This document shows positions 10,146 to 18,946 of a stretch of 64,000 bases of DNA, piece by piece. The stretch is from the NCBI RefSeq assembly GCF_009832865.1, contig NZ_CP047130.1, forward strand, positions 1,240,001 to 1,304,000. The letters run 5' to 3'. Every line of letters starts with the position of its first letter. Position 1 is the stretch's first letter. The notes beneath the pieces were generated by a model. That model had not been told where the DNA came from. It saw nothing but the letters and a program-made list of their open reading frames with translations, and did no database searches. Position numbers and translations under genes: made by a program. This stretch comes from Colwellia sp. 20A7. GTDB taxonomy: Bacteria; Pseudomonadota; Gammaproteobacteria; Enterobacterales; Alteromonadaceae.

Positions 10146-10176
10146 GGCGGTGAACTCAGAGTTCACCGCCTTTTTT
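10146..10176 (+). terminator. rho-independent terminator after the PEP-CTERM gene
   Basis: GGCGGTGAAC and GTTCACCGCC form a perfect 10-bp stem with a 5-base loop, followed by six T and preceded by five A. It could work in both directions. Confidence 0.9.
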
Positions 10177-10270
10177 GTTAGGTTTAGAGCTTCTATTAAA
10201 AGTGCTCTTAAATCTGCATCTTGAATGATAAAGGGTATATATCAAATGACTTGAAAATAATCTTTTATTT

Positions 10271-10292
10271 TGTCATATTCATGTAATATTAA
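10271..10292 (+). promoter_or_regulatory. candidate PhoB box upstream of a small basic protein
   Basis: TGTCATATTCA followed directly by TGTAATATTAA, two 11-bp half-sites in the direct-repeat register. The second is almost the same as the third half-site before the porin gene (TGTAATATTCA at 40528). It ends 56 bp before the ATG at 10349. Confidence 0.55.
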
Positions 10293-10348
10293 TCGACAAT
10301 AATGAGCTCGAATTAATTTTAATAACTAAATACAAAAGAGAGAATAAA

Positions 10349-10483
10349 ATGAAAAATAGAAGACAAGCAACAGCAAGAAAAAAACAACTTAAAGTGCAAC
10401 ATCATAAAGTAAACTCACGACGTCAATTTTTCTTTAATCAGGTTGTTAATCAAGAGTCATCACAACAAGCAAAAGAAAGTTAA
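10349..10483 (+). CDS. small basic protein, 44 residues, function unknown
   Basis: Reads MKNRRQATARKKQLKVQHHK and continues to a stop at 10481-10483. It is rich in Arg, Lys, Gln and Asn with a single aromatic patch (FFF at 27-29), and has no signal peptide or membrane segment, so it is cytoplasmic or nucleic-acid-binding in character. Support for a real gene: an AAGAGAGAA ribosome site at proper spacing, a candidate PhoB box upstream and a terminator overlapping its end. I do not recognise the family. It is transcribed towards tadA on the other strand. Confidence 0.6.
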   Translation: MKNRRQATARKKQLKVQHHKVNSRRQFFFNQVVNQESSQQAKES

Positions 10484-10498
10484 GGCTTTTTTTTTGCT
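10468..10498 (+). terminator. terminator of the small basic protein gene
   Basis: AGCAAAAGAAAG pairs with CTTTTTTTTGCT (one mismatch) around a short loop containing the stop codon, and the 3' arm is itself T-rich. It lies between convergent genes. Confidence 0.5.
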
Positions 10499-10513
10499 AT
10501 GGTAAGTCATAAA

Positions 10514-11029
10514 TTATTTAAGTTCTGATGTAAGCTTTAATGCTTTCTTAGCTAATTTCTTTTCACTTCGTCTACGTTTGAAAAATCCTGATAATAACTC
10601 ACTACATTGCTCAACCATAATGCCATTGTCTACTACTATTTGATGGTTCAGTTGTGATGTTCCTACTAGATTAAAAATACTGCCAGCAGCGCCTGTTTTT
10701 AAATCTGGACTTGCATACACTAAACGCTGAATTCTACTATGTACTAATAAACCAGCACACATAGGGCAGGGCTCAAGCGTTACATACAAGGTACAATCTA
10801 ATAACCTATAATTATTTAGGTACTTGCCTGCTTGACGGATCGCGATCATTTCAGCATGAGCGGAAGGGTCATTGAGTAAAATAGATTGATTAAACCCTTC
10901 GCCAATAATCTTTCCTTGATAGACAACGACAGCACCAACAGGAATTTCATTATGTTGTTCTGCTTGTTGAGCAAGTTCATATGCTCGTTGCATAAATACT
11001 TGATCATTCTCGGCTGGGACTACTTTCAT
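10514..11029 (-). CDS. tadA: tRNA adenosine(34) deaminase
   Basis: Converts A34 to inosine in the wobble position of tRNA-Arg(ACG). The 171-residue cytidine-deaminase-fold protein has the zinc and catalytic residues H58 and E60 (HAEMIAIRQA) and C88 and C91 (LEPCPMC). Length is normal. Its ATG overlaps the hemW stop by one base (TAATG at 11031-11027), so the two are probably translationally coupled. The C-terminus is Lys/Arg-rich, as is common in this family. Confidence 0.95.
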   Translation of the reverse strand: MKVVPAENDQVFMQRAYELAQQAEQHNEIPVGAVVVYQGKIIGEGFNQSILLNDPSAHAEMIAIRQAGKYLNNYRLLDCTLYVTLEPCPMCAGLLVHSRIQRLVYASPDLKTGAAGSIFNLVGTSQLNHQIVVDNGIMVEQCSELLSGFFKRRRSEKKLAKKALKLTSELK

Positions 11030-12249
11030 TAGAGAAAAAGCTCCAATAAATCATTTAAATACCTATGTCCAAGTGGTGTTACTTGCCACGTTTCTTGGTT
11101 AGGCGCTTCATCAATACATATCATTAATTGTTTATTTTGTGCTTGTTGTAATGTTGGTAAAATAGTACTTGAAACTAACCCCGTTCGCTGTTGATAATGA
11201 GTTAACGTAAAAGGGGAAAACAACCTTAATTGGTTCATCATATACTCAAAAGGTAACTCTTCACTAGATACGGTAGTTAAGTGATCTAGCGGATCTCGAT
11301 TTGCATCGAGGTACCCTTTAGGGTGCTTTACTTTGACTGTGCGGTGAACAACATTTGTATCCACATCAGTAATTTTACCATGGGCACCACAACCTATCCC
11401 TAAGTAATCACCAAAACGCCAGTAGTTAAGATTATGTTGGCATTGCTTAGTTTCTTTTTTGTCTTTTGTCTCTGCTTCTAAACTAAAAGCCGATATTTCG
11501 TACTGTTTATAACCAGCATCTGCGAGTAACTTAAAGCCTTCGTCTTGAATATTCCACAAGGTTTCATCTTGCGGCAATTTTGGTGGTTTAGAATGAAAAG
11601 CCGTATTAGGCTCTATGGTTAATTGATACCAAGAAAGATGATCGGGTTTAAGATTAATAGCCGTTTTTAAATCATCTAAAGCATTTTCAATAGTTTGGTT
11701 AGGCAAGCCGTGCATTAAATCTAAATTAAAGCTTTGAACGCCAGAGTTTGTCGCAAGTTGAGCAGCTTGCTTTGCCTGGTCAACATTATGAATTCTACCA
11801 AGTTTGACTAACTTTTCTGATTCGAAGCTTTGTACGCCAATAGACAAGCGAGTAACGCCTGCCTTTGCAAAGCCAATAAATTTATCTGCTTCTACAGTAC
11901 CAGGGTTAGCTTCTAGTGTAACTTCTATCAATTTTTCTGGTGCAGAGCTTTGTGATGCACCATTAATAAAACGAGAAAACACTTGCTGCAGTAAACTTTC
12001 AATCGATTGCGCTGAAAACAAACTAGGTGTACCGCCACCTATAAAAATAGAATGTAGTGGTCTGTTCTGTAAATTAAAACGTTCAATATCTGCATCTAAA
12101 TCAGCAATCAATGCCTGTACGTAATCTTGCTCCGGAACTTTTGATTTAAGAGCATGAGAATTAAAATCACAATAAGGGCACTTTTCAACACACCATGGTA
12201 TGTGAATATATAAAGAAAGCGGTGGTGTTGTTAACAAGTTAGTACTCAC
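11029..12249 (-). CDS. hemW: radical SAM heme chaperone HemW
   Basis: Member of the coproporphyrinogen-oxidase-like radical SAM family that binds heme and delivers it to target proteins. In 406 residues it shows the CX3CX2CXF cluster motif (CVEKCPYCDF, cysteines 20, 24 and 27), the GGGTPSLF glycine motif near residue 70 and a conserved C-terminal HemN-type domain. The radical SAM signature and length separate it from true HemN (about 450 residues). It lies 44 bp after rdgB in the same orientation and overlaps tadA, consistent with an rdgB-hemW-tadA operon. Confidence 0.92.
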   Translation of the reverse strand: MSTNLLTTPPLSLYIHIPWCVEKCPYCDFNSHALKSKVPEQDYVQALIADLDADIERFNLQNRPLHSIFIGGGTPSLFSAQSIESLLQQVFSRFINGASQSSAPEKLIEVTLEANPGTVEADKFIGFAKAGVTRLSIGVQSFESEKLVKLGRIHNVDQAKQAAQLATNSGVQSFNLDLMHGLPNQTIENALDDLKTAINLKPDHLSWYQLTIEPNTAFHSKPPKLPQDETLWNIQDEGFKLLADAGYKQYEISAFSLEAETKDKKETKQCQHNLNYWRFGDYLGIGCGAHGKITDVDTNVVHRTVKVKHPKGYLDANRDPLDHLTTVSSEELPFEYMMNQLRLFSPFTLTHYQQRTGLVSSTILPTLQQAQNKQLMICIDEAPNQETWQVTPLGHRYLNDLLELFL

Positions 12250-12293
12250 TATTAATGTCTATGTTTGCAGGCCAAATAGATTGGGGATTAAAG

Positions 12294-12896
12294 TTACTTG
12301 GCTAATTTTTTAATCAGTTGCGCTAATGCTTGGCCACGATGGCTTAGTTTGTTTTTAACATCACGAGTCAACTGTGCTGAAGACAATTGTAAGTCTTCTT
12401 GCCAAAAAATAGGATCATAACCAAAACCTTGTTCACCTTTTTTGTCGTTGCTAATGCTCCCTTGCCAAATACCATGACAAATAATAGGCGTTGGATCATT
12501 TTCATGCTTCATATATACCAATACACAATGGAAACGAGCTTTGCGTTGTTCAGTAGGGGTATCTTTTAATGCATTAAGGAGCTTGTTCATATTGTCATCA
12601 TCAGTGACGTGATCACCAACAATATCACTCGCATAACGGGCAGAATAAACACCAGGAGCACCATTTAACGCATCAACTTCTAACCCAGAATCATCAGCAA
12701 TAGCAGGTAATCCTGTAATTTTAGCTGCATGGCGCGCTTTGATAATGGCATTTTCAACGAAAGTTGTACCTGTTTCTGCAACGTCGGGTACATTAAAATT
12801 ACTTTGCGGTACTATTTCTATTTGATGTTTGCTAAGCAAGCTAGCTAACTCTTTAACTTTACCTTGGTTGCCAGTGGCTAAAACTATTGTAGACAT
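12294..12896 (-). CDS. rdgB: non-canonical purine NTP pyrophosphatase (XTP/dITP)
   Basis: House-cleaning enzyme that hydrolyses ITP, dITP and XTP to monophosphates and keeps deaminated purines out of nucleic acids. The 200 residues match the Ham1/RdgB family: substrate loop [11 protein letters not shown] at the N-terminus, [21 protein letters not shown] in the middle and GFGYDPIF plus a SHRGQAL C-terminal motif. Length is typical. First gene of a likely rdgB-hemW-tadA unit. Confidence 0.95.
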   Translation of the reverse strand: MSTIVLATGNQGKVKELASLLSKHQIEIVPQSNFNVPDVAETGTTFVENAIIKARHAAKITGLPAIADDSGLEVDALNGAPGVYSARYASDIVGDHVTDDDNMNKLLNALKDTPTEQRKARFHCVLVYMKHENDPTPIICHGIWQGSISNDKKGEQGFGYDPIFWQEDLQLSSAQLTRDVKNKLSHRGQALAQLIKKLAK

Positions 12897-13021
12897 AAAA
12901 TAACAGGGCTTTAGGAATGAATAATTGTGGGCAATAATACGGGAAAAAGGAGATAGGTACTAGGTTATATTCTCAAGGCTACAGCCCTAAGTCCTTAATA
13001 CCTTCTCTTTTGGGTAGCGAT

Positions 13022-13462
13022 TTAATCAACATAAAATTTTTGTGAAAACTTTAATGTTTGTTGTTCTTTACCATCATTAATTTCTAGCGTGAAATGTAAT
13101 GTTTCTTCATCGTTATAGTTAACTTGCGCTAAGTAATAAATGGCATCACCTTCTTTTACTTCTTCAAACGCTAAGTTTTTAAATTGGCCCAAATTATTTT
13201 TTGCTTGGCCAATAATACTAACCGTTTTAGCTGGGTGACCTGCCTTTGTATTATCAAGTACTGAAATATTAACTAATCCATTATAGCGACTACGTGTTAT
13301 ACCGTAAGCTTTAGCTATTTCAGGTGTAAAAAAGGTTGAACCGATTGCCATGTAATGAACATTCATTGAGCCTAATGGCTTCATGTTTTCGGCGTTAGCA
13401 CTCGACATCACTAATAAGCTTATCGTGATCGCCAATATTAGTTTAACGATTGAATTATGCAT
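13022..13462 (-). CDS. DUF4426 domain-containing exported protein
   Basis: A 146-residue protein with a clear signal peptide (about 1-24, ending SSANA) and a beta-rich remainder typical of DUF4426. The function is unknown. Homologues sit between yggT and rdgB in many Vibrio, Shewanella and Alteromonas relatives, the position it has here. A hairpin terminator separates it from yggT, so it probably has its own promoter in 13463-13493. Confidence 0.8.
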   Translation of the reverse strand: MHNSIVKLILAITISLLVMSSANAENMKPLGSMNVHYMAIGSTFFTPEIAKAYGITRSRYNGLVNISVLDNTKAGHPAKTVSIIGQAKNNLGQFKNLAFEEVKEGDAIYYLAQVNYNDEETLHFTLEINDGKEQQTLKFSQKFYVD

Positions 13463-13484
13463 ACTACTTCCTGATTCGTTGGTT

Positions 13485-13521
13485 TAAAAAATAGCCAGTT
13501 CCATATATGGATAGAACTGGC
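13485..13521 (-). terminator. rho-independent terminator after yggT
   Basis: On the minus strand GCCAGTTC (13521-13514) pairs with GAACTGGC (13501-13494) and is followed by TATTTTTT. It would end the yggS-proC-yggT transcript before the DUF4426 gene. Confidence 0.75.
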
Positions 13522-13594
13522 CGGGTTATTAGTTCTAACTTAACTACTATGTTATTTAAGTAATTAGGGGTCCAAAGTAATCTTTGGTACTGAA

Positions 13595-14140
13595 CTATAA
13601 AGCTCCCCAGTAGGGTAAAGATCCTGACAGGAGAATATTGATAACATTCATCGCTAAAAAGGCAACAATCATAGATAAATCTAAACCACCCAAATTAGGA
13701 ATAATACGTCTAATAGGGTTTAAGAATGGCTCTGTTAGTTGATGGAATACTGCCAAGGTAGGGTTATAACCTTGAACGACCCAACTCATTACCGCCATAA
13801 TAATCATGATCATAAACAATAAAAAGCCCGCTTGTTTTAGTAAAACTAAAAAGCCGATATAAAAAGCTAATAAACCTAAGCTTTGACCTGTTATGGCTGC
13901 TAAGGTGAAAAACTTTAAAGTAGCTACTGCATATGCAATTAATATTGTTGCTAAATCTATTCCACCAAATCCAGGCACAATTCGTCGTACCGGAACCACT
14001 AATGGGTTACTCACTTTTACAATGAATTGGCTTAATGGATTATAAAAGTCAGCTTTTACCCACTGTAACCAAACTCTCATGATTAAAATTATTAATAAAG
14101 CATCAAAAGCGAATCTTAATAAGTATGTAACTGCTTCCAT
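13595..14140 (-). CDS. YggT family integral membrane protein
   Basis: A 181-residue inner-membrane protein made of two YGGT modules, each with hydrophobic helices and a conserved NPLxxPxRRIxP loop: NPLVVPVRRIVPGFGGIDLA in the first and NPIRRIIPNLGGLDLS in the second. The family is linked to osmotic stress and to cell division or envelope factors, but the molecular role is unsettled. It lies 83 bp downstream of proC in the same direction; a terminator follows. An AGGAGAAAAT ribosome site fixes the start. Confidence 0.88.
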   Translation of the reverse strand: MEAVTYLLRFAFDALLIILIMRVWLQWVKADFYNPLSQFIVKVSNPLVVPVRRIVPGFGGIDLATILIAYAVATLKFFTLAAITGQSLGLLAFYIGFLVLLKQAGFLLFMIMIIMAVMSWVVQGYNPTLAVFHQLTEPFLNPIRRIIPNLGGLDLSMIVAFLAMNVINILLSGSLPYWGAL

Positions 14141-14223
14141 ATTTTCTCCTAAGTAGCAATATAACCTATTGTTATACTGCTATTATATTATTGTAACGTA
14201 ATCTATGTTTATTATTTGAAACG

Positions 14224-15036
14224 TTAGTTACCTTTTGCCATTTCTTCGGCTCTGGCGATTGCAGCATTCATTGCGTTAGTCACCATTTCTTCAATACCAT
14301 CTTTTCTAAACTGTTCAAGAGCTGCAAAAGTAGTGCCGCCTTTTGACGTGACATTTTCTCGTAAGGTACTAATTTCAGCTGTACTATGTTCAACCATTTG
14401 TGCTGCACCAAGCGCAGTTTGTTGTACTAACATTCTACTTTCTTCTGCGCTAAAACCTAGCGTTTGAGCGTGTTTTTCCATTGCTTCCATAAATAAGAAA
14501 AAGTACGCTGGCGCAGATCCTGCAACAGCAATAACATCGTTAATTTTATCTTCAGTTGGTAGCCAGATAACTTTACCCACGGCAGACATCAATTTATCAC
14601 TTGCTGCCTTTTGTTCTGCATTGACTTCTTGTGAAGCGAACATACCGCTCATACCTAAGCCGAGTTGTGATGGTGTGTTTGGCATAACGCGAACAAGCGC
14701 GGCATTACAATGAAGTGCTTGTTGAATTTGGGTAACAGTTGTACCCGCAGCAACAGAAATGAACAATTTATTTGATATATCCAGTGCACTGCTAAGTTGC
14801 TCACAAACATCACAAATAAAATGTGGTTTTACACTTAATACTATAATATCAGCAAAAGTTGCTGCTTCGATATTATCACTGGTATGTTGTACACCAAACT
14901 CGTTAGCTAGTTGTACTCTTTTCTCAGGAGACGGGTTGGCAACCATAATGTTTTTTGCTGCAACACCAGAGCTTATTAGCCCGACAATGATTGCACGGGC
15001 CATATTACCTGCGCCAATAAATGCTATTTTATTCAT
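14224..15036 (-). CDS. proC: pyrroline-5-carboxylate reductase
   Basis: Last enzyme of proline synthesis, reducing pyrroline-5-carboxylate with NAD(P)H in the cytoplasm. The 270 residues begin with a Rossmann motif (FIGAGNMARAIIVGLISSG, about 5-23) and contain the family motifs VRVMPNTP, AVAGSAPAYFF and VTSKGGTT. Length is normal. Downstream of yggS with a 97-bp gap that contains a weak hairpin (15088-15127), and upstream of yggT: the common yggS-proC-yggT order. Confidence 0.96.
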   Translation of the reverse strand: MNKIAFIGAGNMARAIIVGLISSGVAAKNIMVANPSPEKRVQLANEFGVQHTSDNIEAATFADIIVLSVKPHFICDVCEQLSSALDISNKLFISVAAGTTVTQIQQALHCNAALVRVMPNTPSQLGLGMSGMFASQEVNAEQKAASDKLMSAVGKVIWLPTEDKINDVIAVAGSAPAYFFLFMEAMEKHAQTLGFSAEESRMLVQQTALGAAQMVEHSTAEISTLRENVTSKGGTTFAALEQFRKDGIEEMVTNAMNAAIARAEEMAKGN

Positions 15037-15133
15037 GAAAATTATCTACCTTTTTGTGCGAATACGTTTTGTTAGGTTATTTGTGTCAGAGTACTTTTAG
15101 GGTACTTTCTTCAGAGGAAGTACTGACTTATAT

Positions 15134-15892
15134 TTAACTTCTCTCTCCAAAAATGGCCGTACCGATTCTGACCATAGTGGAACCATGTGTAATAGCCAAC
15201 GTTAAATCGTTCGACATACCCATGGATAGCGTATCTACAGTTGGATATTGGGCCTGTAATTTGTTAAACAAGTGCTGCATTTTTACATAACTTGCTTCAC
15301 CAGCATTCTTTTCTGGAATGGCCATTAATCCTCGCAGGACGAGTTTATCACAATTATTAACGACTTCAGCTAAAGAAAATACTTCATCTACCATAATGCC
15401 AGATTTCGATGCCTCTTCACTAATATTGACTTGTAAACAAATGTTTAGCGAGGTATCTTTGCAAGGAACTTGCTGATTTAAATCATTTAAATGTTCATTT
15501 AAACGTAATGCTATTTTGGCTCTATCTACACTGTGAACCCAGTTGAAGTTTTGAGCGATAAGCTTTGTTTTATTCGATTGAATAGGGCCAATAAAATGCC
15601 AACAAATATTAGATAAATGTGACAGTTTAGAGATTTTTTCTATTGCCTCTTGTAAATAGTTTTCACCAAAGTCACGTTGTCCGGCCAAGTAAGCTTGCTC
15701 TATCGCGGCTATAGGTTTTGTTTTACTTACCGCGAGCAAAGTTATAGGATTTTGTCTACTATCGGAAGATGGCTCATTTTCTTGCTTAGATGTAATAGTG
15801 GCGTGATGATGAAAATTAACACGAGAACTAGCATGGTAAGCCTGATCTATTTTTGATTTTATTTTTTGAATGTTTTCGTTAATTTCATTCAT
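15134..15892 (-). CDS. yggS: YggS-type PLP homeostasis protein
   Basis: Single-domain pyridoxal-phosphate protein of the alanine-racemase fold that regulates PLP and amino-acid homeostasis. The PLP lysine is K57 in LLAVSKTKP, and MSMDLT appears here as LSMGMSNDLTLA near the C-terminus, followed by RIGTAIFGER. At 252 residues it is about 20 longer than E. coli YggS because of a polar insert (about 24-48, with HHH and an Asn/Ser/Glu-rich stretch) ahead of the first strand. Divergent from pilT across 144 bp. Confidence 0.93.
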   Translation of the reverse strand: MNEINENIQKIKSKIDQAYHASSRVNFHHHATITSKQENEPSSDSRQNPITLLAVSKTKPIAAIEQAYLAGQRDFGENYLQEAIEKISKLSHLSNICWHFIGPIQSNKTKLIAQNFNWVHSVDRAKIALRLNEHLNDLNQQVPCKDTSLNICLQVNISEEASKSGIMVDEVFSLAEVVNNCDKLVLRGLMAIPEKNAGEASYVKMQHLFNKLQAQYPTVDTLSMGMSNDLTLAITHGSTMVRIGTAIFGERS

Positions 15893-16036
15893 TATTTTAG
15901 CTACTAAAGTTTGACTGATATATTTTTATTGATAATAACAGTTTGTGAGATTGGTATAAAATATTAACTATCGCTATTTTGAGCCATGATACTTTTACCA
16001 TCTATATTTTGACAAATAATACCACCGAGGTTTTTT

Positions 16037-17080
16037 ATGGATATTACTGAACTACTTGCCTTTAGTGTGCAACATGAAGCATCAGATTTACATTTATCGA
16101 CCGGGTCGCCACCTTTGATTCGCGTTGATGGTGATGTTCGTAAACTTAATATACCCGCTTTTGATGCTAAAGATGTTAACGCATTAGTCTACGACATTAT
16201 GAATGACCGTCAGCGTAAAGAATATGAAGAAAAGCTAGAGGTGGATTTTTCTTTTGAAGTGCCTAATTTAGCAAGGTTTAGGGTTAATGCCTTTAATCAA
16301 AATAGGGGGCCTGCCGCTGTTTTTCGTACCATCCCAAGTACAATATTATCCCTTGATGAATTAGGTTGTCCTGATATTTTTAGAGATATTTCCGATACCC
16401 CACGTGGTTTAGTTTTAGTTACAGGACCAACAGGCTCGGGTAAGTCGACAACGTTAGCTGCAATGGTTGATTATATTAATGATTCGAAAAACGATCATAT
16501 TTTAACTATTGAAGATCCGATAGAATTTGTACACGAAAATAAAATGTGTTTGATTAACCAACGTGAAGTACATCGTGATACGTTAAGCTTCGAGGCGGCA
16601 TTACGTTCAGCTTTACGTGAAGATCCAGATGTTATTCTTGTTGGGGAAATGCGTGATTTAGAAACTATTCGTCTTGCCATGACTGCCGCTGAAACGGGGC
16701 ATTTAGTTTTCGGTACCCTACATACAACCTCTGCCCCTAAAACCATTGACCGTATTATTGATGTATTCCCTGCAGCAGAAAAAGCAATGGTGCGCTCTAT
16801 GTTGTCAGAGTCACTTAGAGCCGTTATCTCTCAAACGTTAATTAAAAAAGTGGGTGGTGGTCGTGTTGCAGCGCATGAAATTATGATTGCTACACCCGCT
16901 ATTCGTAATTTAATTCGTGAAGATAAAATTGCACAAATGTATTCATCTATTCAAACCGGTATGTCTAATGGTATGCAAACGATGGATCAATGTTTACAAA
17001 ATTTAGTTAGTCGAGGCATTATCACTAAAGCCTCAGCCATGGAAAAAGCGGTTGATAAAAATCAGTTCAAAAGCTTTTAA
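16037..17080 (+). CDS. pilT: type IV pilus retraction ATPase PilT
   Basis: Hexameric cytoplasmic motor that depolymerises type IV pili for twitching motility. The 347 residues have an N-terminal PAS-like domain (1-100), Walker A GPTGSGKST (130-138), the ASP/HIS boxes (EDPIEFVH; LREDPDVILVGEMRD; AETGHLVFGTLHT) and the retraction motif AIRNLIRE near 289. An AGG ribosome site lies 7 bp before the ATG. pilU follows 33 bp later, so the two form an operon, and yggS is divergent. Confidence 0.97.
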   Translation: MDITELLAFSVQHEASDLHLSTGSPPLIRVDGDVRKLNIPAFDAKDVNALVYDIMNDRQRKEYEEKLEVDFSFEVPNLARFRVNAFNQNRGPAAVFRTIPSTILSLDELGCPDIFRDISDTPRGLVLVTGPTGSGKSTTLAAMVDYINDSKNDHILTIEDPIEFVHENKMCLINQREVHRDTLSFEAALRSALREDPDVILVGEMRDLETIRLAMTAAETGHLVFGTLHTTSAPKTIDRIIDVFPAAEKAMVRSMLSESLRAVISQTLIKKVGGGRVAAHEIMIATPAIRNLIREDKIAQMYSSIQTGMSNGMQTMDQCLQNLVSRGIITKASAMEKAVDKNQFKSF

Positions 17081-17113
17081 ATTATGTATGAATTATTAAT
17101 ATAGGAATAATTA

Positions 17114-18241
17114 ATGGCCTTTCATCAGTTATTAGAAAAGATGGTTGCTGCACAAGCTTCCGATATGTTTGTTACCGCGAAGTTGCCCGTTAGTGCTAAA
17201 ATTAATGGCGAGTTACAACCTATTGATGACCAGGTATTAACTGCCAAAGATGCGTTAGCCTTAGTGCATAATGCGATGAATGAAAAGCAAATTCGTCAAT
17301 TTGATGAAGAAAAGGAATGTAACTTTGCCATTTCAATTGATGGGATTGGGCGTTTTCGTATTTCTGCTTTTTGGCAGCGTGATATGGCAGGTATGGTCGT
17401 TCGTCGTATTGTTACTGAAATACCTGATACCGACGAGCTTGGTTTACCTTCTGTATTGAAAGATGTTGTGATGTCAAAACGAGGGTTAGTACTTTTTGTT
17501 GGCGGTACCGGCACCGGTAAGTCAACGTCGATGGCATCATTAATTGGTTATCGAAACCGCAATTCACGTGGACATATTCTAACTATTGAAGATCCGGTGG
17601 AATTTGTTCATGAACATGGAAAAAGTATGATAACTCAACGTGAAGTAGGGTTGGATACTGAGTCGTTTGATGCTGCCTTAAAAAGTTCATTACGACAAGC
17701 ACCTGACGTAATTCTGATTGGTGAAATTCGTAGTAAGGAAATCATGGAGCACGCGTTAAGTTTTGCTGAAACAGGCCATTTATGTATTGCTACTTTACAT
17801 GCGAACAACGCAAACCAAGCGATTGATCGAATTATGCATTTAGTACCAGCTGATCAGCATGGTAAGTTACTGTTTGATTTAGCATTGAACCTTCGGGGAA
17901 TTATTGCTCAGCAATTGGTACCGACTAAAGACGGTACTAGCCGAGTAGCTGCGATTGAAATTTTATTAAACTCGCCTTATGTCTCAGAGCTTATTAAAAA
18001 AGGTGATGTTGGTAGTCTCAAAGACGTAATGAAAAAATCTAATGAGCAAGGGATGCAAACCTTTGATCAAGCATTATTTAATTTATATGAAGAGGGCTTG
18101 ATCACATATGCCGATGCACTGCATCATGCTGATTCACCCAATGATTTACGTTTGATGATTAAATTGCGAACTAATGATCAAAGTGGAACAGGTGGATTGA
18201 GAGGTGTAACACTTGATGGCTTTGACGACCCTATCGATTGA
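17114..18241 (+). CDS. pilU: type IV pilus retraction accessory ATPase PilU
   Basis: PilT paralogue that supports retraction under load and works with PilT. It has 375 residues: Walker A GGTGTGKST (130-138), IEDPVEFVHEH, LRQAPDVILIGEIRS and ETGHLCIATLHANN. Its C-terminus is longer than in PilT and ends in a DGFDDPID acidic tail typical of PilU. Cotranscribed with pilT. Confidence 0.96.
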   Translation: MAFHQLLEKMVAAQASDMFVTAKLPVSAKINGELQPIDDQVLTAKDALALVHNAMNEKQIRQFDEEKECNFAISIDGIGRFRISAFWQRDMAGMVVRRIVTEIPDTDELGLPSVLKDVVMSKRGLVLFVGGTGTGKSTSMASLIGYRNRNSRGHILTIEDPVEFVHEHGKSMITQREVGLDTESFDAALKSSLRQAPDVILIGEIRSKEIMEHALSFAETGHLCIATLHANNANQAIDRIMHLVPADQHGKLLFDLALNLRGIIAQQLVPTKDGTSRVAAIEILLNSPYVSELIKKGDVGSLKDVMKKSNEQGMQTFDQALFNLYEEGLITYADALHHADSPNDLRLMIKLRTNDQSGTGGLRGVTLDGFDDPID

Positions 18242-18289
18242 TGGTTTCGATAAGCATTAGTTGCTAATTTTTTAATGGTTGGAAGATTG

Positions 18290-18724
18290 TTAATTGTTAG
18301 CGGCTAATTTTACTTTATACCTTAATGCTAATACCTTTAATAAATCTCGCCAAGTAATAATCCCTACTGGTTCATTCAGCTTATTGACTACAGGTAAACA
18401 AGAAACATGGTTATCATGTAACAGTAAAACAGCTTCATTTAATGATTGCTCTGGTTGCGTTTTAATCACATTTCTAGCCATTATTTGATGCATTTTCTTT
18501 TGCATTAACGCCGTATCTCTATGGGTTTCGTGGCTCGTGCCAACAGTCGGGCTCAAATGCTTATATAAATCTCTATCTGTTATGATCCCAGCTAATAAAC
18601 CATGATCATCAATAATAATTACGTGGTGTATATTATTATTTTCAAAGATTTCTTTAGCCTGACTTAATGGTGAATCCATAGAAAGGGTGAGCAAGTTTTT
18701 TTGCATTATGCTTTCAATTTTCAT
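18290..18724 (-). CDS. two-CBS-domain protein
   Basis: A 144-residue cytoplasmic protein made of a single pair of CBS domains (about 7-62 and 78-138; motifs GIITDRDLYKHL and GIITWRDLLKVL), with no enzymatic or transport domain attached. Such stand-alone CBS pairs bind adenine nucleotides and regulate partners; the partner is not evident here. It is convergent with pilU, 48 bp apart, and transcribed alone from the 222-bp gap before 18947. Confidence 0.85.
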   Translation of the reverse strand: MKIESIMQKNLLTLSMDSPLSQAKEIFENNNIHHVIIIDDHGLLAGIITDRDLYKHLSPTVGTSHETHRDTALMQKKMHQIMARNVIKTQPEQSLNEAVLLLHDNHVSCLPVVNKLNEPVGIITWRDLLKVLALRYKVKLAANN

Positions 18725-18946
18725 AGGTCTTTCTATTTATATGATTATATTAATGGTCATTATCACGATAAAAAATTATCGCCATAAGTAAAATTCTATG
18801 CTTAGATAGCTCATCGGATCAGCTTAACTAACTGATTAATTTTGCATGTTAATAAACTAATCAATTCGATGTAGTATAGCAATAGTTGTTACAACTATTT
18901 TCTATGACTTATAAAATTAATTCCCAGGTAATTGAGGTAAATAAGA

